DNA of 15,285 nt from CAXTEJ01 sp964243295 (GTDB lineage Bacteria; Actinomycetota; Actinomycetes; Actinomycetales; Angustibacteraceae): contig CAXTEJ010000069.1 in assembly GCA_964243295.1 (NCBI GenBank), positions 1 through 15,285 of the forward strand, written 5' to 3'. Every line of letters starts with the position of its first letter. Positions within the stretch are counted from its first letter, which is position 1. The translations under genes and the position numbers were made by a program. Positions 14,242 to 15,285 of the stretch are shown in pieces. The notes beneath the pieces were generated by a model, which saw only the letters and a list, made by a program, of their open reading frames with translations, was not told the DNA's origin and searched no databases.

Positions 14242-14544
14242 GTGCCGGATCTGCAGGTCGACCTCAGCGGGCTCGAGTCGTTCTCCGGGCAGCTCAAGCG
14301 CATCACCGAGGGCATGAACGCCACCCGCCGGCTCATCGACGCGGCACGGCCCGACCTCGGCTCGGGCGACGTGGCGGGGGCGCTCGACGACTTCGAGTCA
14401 CGGTGGGACGACGGCCGGGAGAAGATCGACGCCAACGGCAAGACGCTCGCCACGATGGTCGACGAGTCGGTCAAGGCCTACCGCAAGTCCGACGACGAGC
14501 TCACCTCATCGCTGAACGCGTCGATGCAGGGTGGGGGGTCGTGA
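14242..14544 (+). CDS. Small helical type VII secretion substrate-like protein
   Basis: 100 residues. The GTG at 14242 follows AGGGGG by five bases. The protein is mostly helical, with a break around LGSGDVAG at 39-46, where a WXG100 protein would have its turn, then a long second helix with DDFESRWDDGREKIDANGKTL. Near the C-terminus Y80-RKS-D84 fits the YxxxD/E type VII export signal, in the expected position after the second helix. The second-helix sequence resembles small proteins encoded at actinobacterial T7SS loci with toxin genes. It has no WXG motif, so it could also be an Esx-like adaptor. It is translationally coupled (GTGA overlap) to the next gene and divergent from the motor gene. 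Confidence 0.83.
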   Translation: MPDLQVDLSGLESFSGQLKRITEGMNATRRLIDAARPDLGSGDVAGALDDFESRWDDGREKIDANGKTLATMVDESVKAYRKSDDELTSSLNASMQGGGS

Positions 14545-15179
14545 CCGCCGGGCCGGCGATCGACGACAGCACCGCCCTCGGCTTCTCGCTGACGGTCCCG
14601 ACCTCCTGGTTCGAGGTCGACGTCCGCCCCGGACGACGTGACGCCGGCATCCGGGCGCTCGTCGAGGCCCGCGTCCGCGAGCAGCCCGAGCTGTGGGAGC
14701 AGCGCACCGGCATCATCCGGCTGCTGCGCGAGCAGGCACGCCGCGCCTTCGAGGCCGGCGCGGTCTACTGCGCCTGCATGGTCGAGCCCACCGACGAGGG
14801 GCCCATCACGGCGTCGGTGACCGTCTCGCTCGTGGCCGGGCCGCTCACGGCCAGCAGCGACGACCCCGACCGCGTGACCCCGCTGCTCGAGCGGCTGCGC
14901 CCGGTCGAGCCGTCGTCCCCGGACGACGTGTGGTCGCGGCCCGGCGTCACCGAGATCGACGGCGTCGGCACGTGCGCCCGCAGCTGCGGCGTCGAGGACC
15001 TGCAGCTGCCGGACGAAGCCGGCTGGATCCGGTCGGTCGTCATGCAGACCTTCGTGCCGGTGCCCGACGACCGCCGCGTGCTGCTCGTCACCTGCAGCTC
15101 GCCGGTGCTGCCGCTCGCCGACGAGCTGCTCGACCTGTTCGACGCCGTGACCTCGACGCTGCGGCTCGTCGGCGCCTAG
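14541..15179 (+). CDS. T7SS-locus protein of unknown function
   Basis: 212 residues. The GTG at 14541 overlaps the upstream stop as GTGA. No signal peptide or membrane segment is seen, so it is likely cytoplasmic. Features: LGFSLTVPTSWFEVDV at 13-28, a helical region (35-72) with ARVREQPELWEQRTGIIRLL, then a Cys pair (C77, C79) in VYCACM and strands ASVTVSLVAGP. The C-terminal half has CARSCG at 145-150, a VVMQTFVPVP strand at 166-175 and a closing DELLDLFDAVTSTL helix. Proteins with this pattern occur, as far as I recall, beside WXG100/toxin genes in several actinobacterial groups and are labelled hypothetical. A chaperone role for the neighbouring small protein or for the effector downstream would fit the coupling and cytoplasmic location; that is inference. 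Confidence 0.82.
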   Translation: MTAGPAIDDSTALGFSLTVPTSWFEVDVRPGRRDAGIRALVEARVREQPELWEQRTGIIRLLREQARRAFEAGAVYCACMVEPTDEGPITASVTVSLVAGPLTASSDDPDRVTPLLERLRPVEPSSPDDVWSRPGVTEIDGVGTCARSCGVEDLQLPDEAGWIRSVVMQTFVPVPDDRRVLLVTCSSPVLPLADELLDLFDAVTSTLRLVGA

Positions 15180-15229
15180 CACCCGGCAGTCGGCCGCCCG
15201 GTCGACCACCCATGACCTGGAGGAGATGC

Positions 15230-15285
15230 GTGCGTCCGTCGGACTGGGATGTGCTGGACCTGTCGGGTGACCCGACGCCGGGTGA
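15230..15285 (+). CDS. Start of a probable T7SS-exported protein (polymorphic-toxin N-terminus), cut by the window edge
   Basis: Only 18 full codons are present. The GTG at 15230 has GGAGGAGA immediately upstream, the best-looking ribosome site on this strand, though very close to the start. The residues read RPSDWDVLDLSGDPTPG. A Trp followed by hydrophobic residues and then GDPTPG is the opening of the T7SS signal domain found on long actinobacterial effectors that end in variable toxin domains. The position, directly after an Esx-like gene and a probable accessory gene, fits an effector. With so little sequence the assignment is tentative, and the C-terminal activity cannot be seen. Confidence 0.6.
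   Translation, partial: MRPSDWDVLDLSGDPTPG

Noticed and set aside
15226..15270. ATG at 15226 as start of the last gene
   Set aside because: That frame hits TGA after 14 codons (15268-15270), while the GTG at 15230 stays open to the edge and gives a recognisable motif.

Overview
The window comes from a very GC-rich chromosome with GTG/ATG starts, purine-rich ribosome sites and strong G/C third-position bias. The gene families point to a high-GC Actinomycetota (actinomycete-type) bacterium. The sequence alone does not let me name a genus.

Left two thirds (1-8903, all minus strand) is an actinobacterial Tad/Flp pilus locus, read right to left. It begins with a CpaB-like SAF protein (8903-8199), a CpaE/TadZ-like P-loop protein (8199-7291), the TadA/CpaF ATPase (7294-5981) and the TadB and TadC inner-membrane platform proteins (5990-5031, 5034-4135). 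These are followed by a short Flp prepilin (4065-3832), two TadE-type pseudopilins (3802-3392, 3395-2952) and a TadG-like anchored protein with a Pro/Thr-rich tail (2955-2164). Last come a lipoprotein (2053-1391), a secreted Cys-rich protein (1394-462) and the first 129 codons of a multi-pass membrane protein running off the left edge (388-1). Most junctions overlap by 1-10 nt, so translation is probably coupled. The exceptions are the gaps around the Flp gene and the gaps before the lipoprotein and edge genes. A prepilin peptidase (TadV/CpaA) would be needed but is not in the window.

A 334-bp divergent spacer (8904-9237) separates the Tad operon from a type VII secretion (T7SS) region. This holds a WXG100-like protein (9238-9531, plus) and a convergent 1505-residue EssC/EccC-type triple-ATPase motor with FHA-like N-terminal sequence (14122-9605, minus). 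The two share a 20-bp perfect hairpin that probably terminates both. Divergent from the motor is a second small helical T7SS substrate-like protein (14242-14544), translationally coupled to a 212-residue protein of a T7SS-associated family (14541-15179). The last 56 bases start a gene (15230->) whose first residues look like the T7SS-export signal domain of actinobacterial polymorphic toxins.

Working picture: a Tad surface pilus locus lies beside a compact T7SS module made of motor, two Esx-type small proteins, a possible chaperone or accessory protein and a probable exported effector just beyond the right edge. No EccB, EccD, EccE or mycosin gene is visible here. No RNA genes, CRISPR arrays, insertion sequences or attachment sites were seen.
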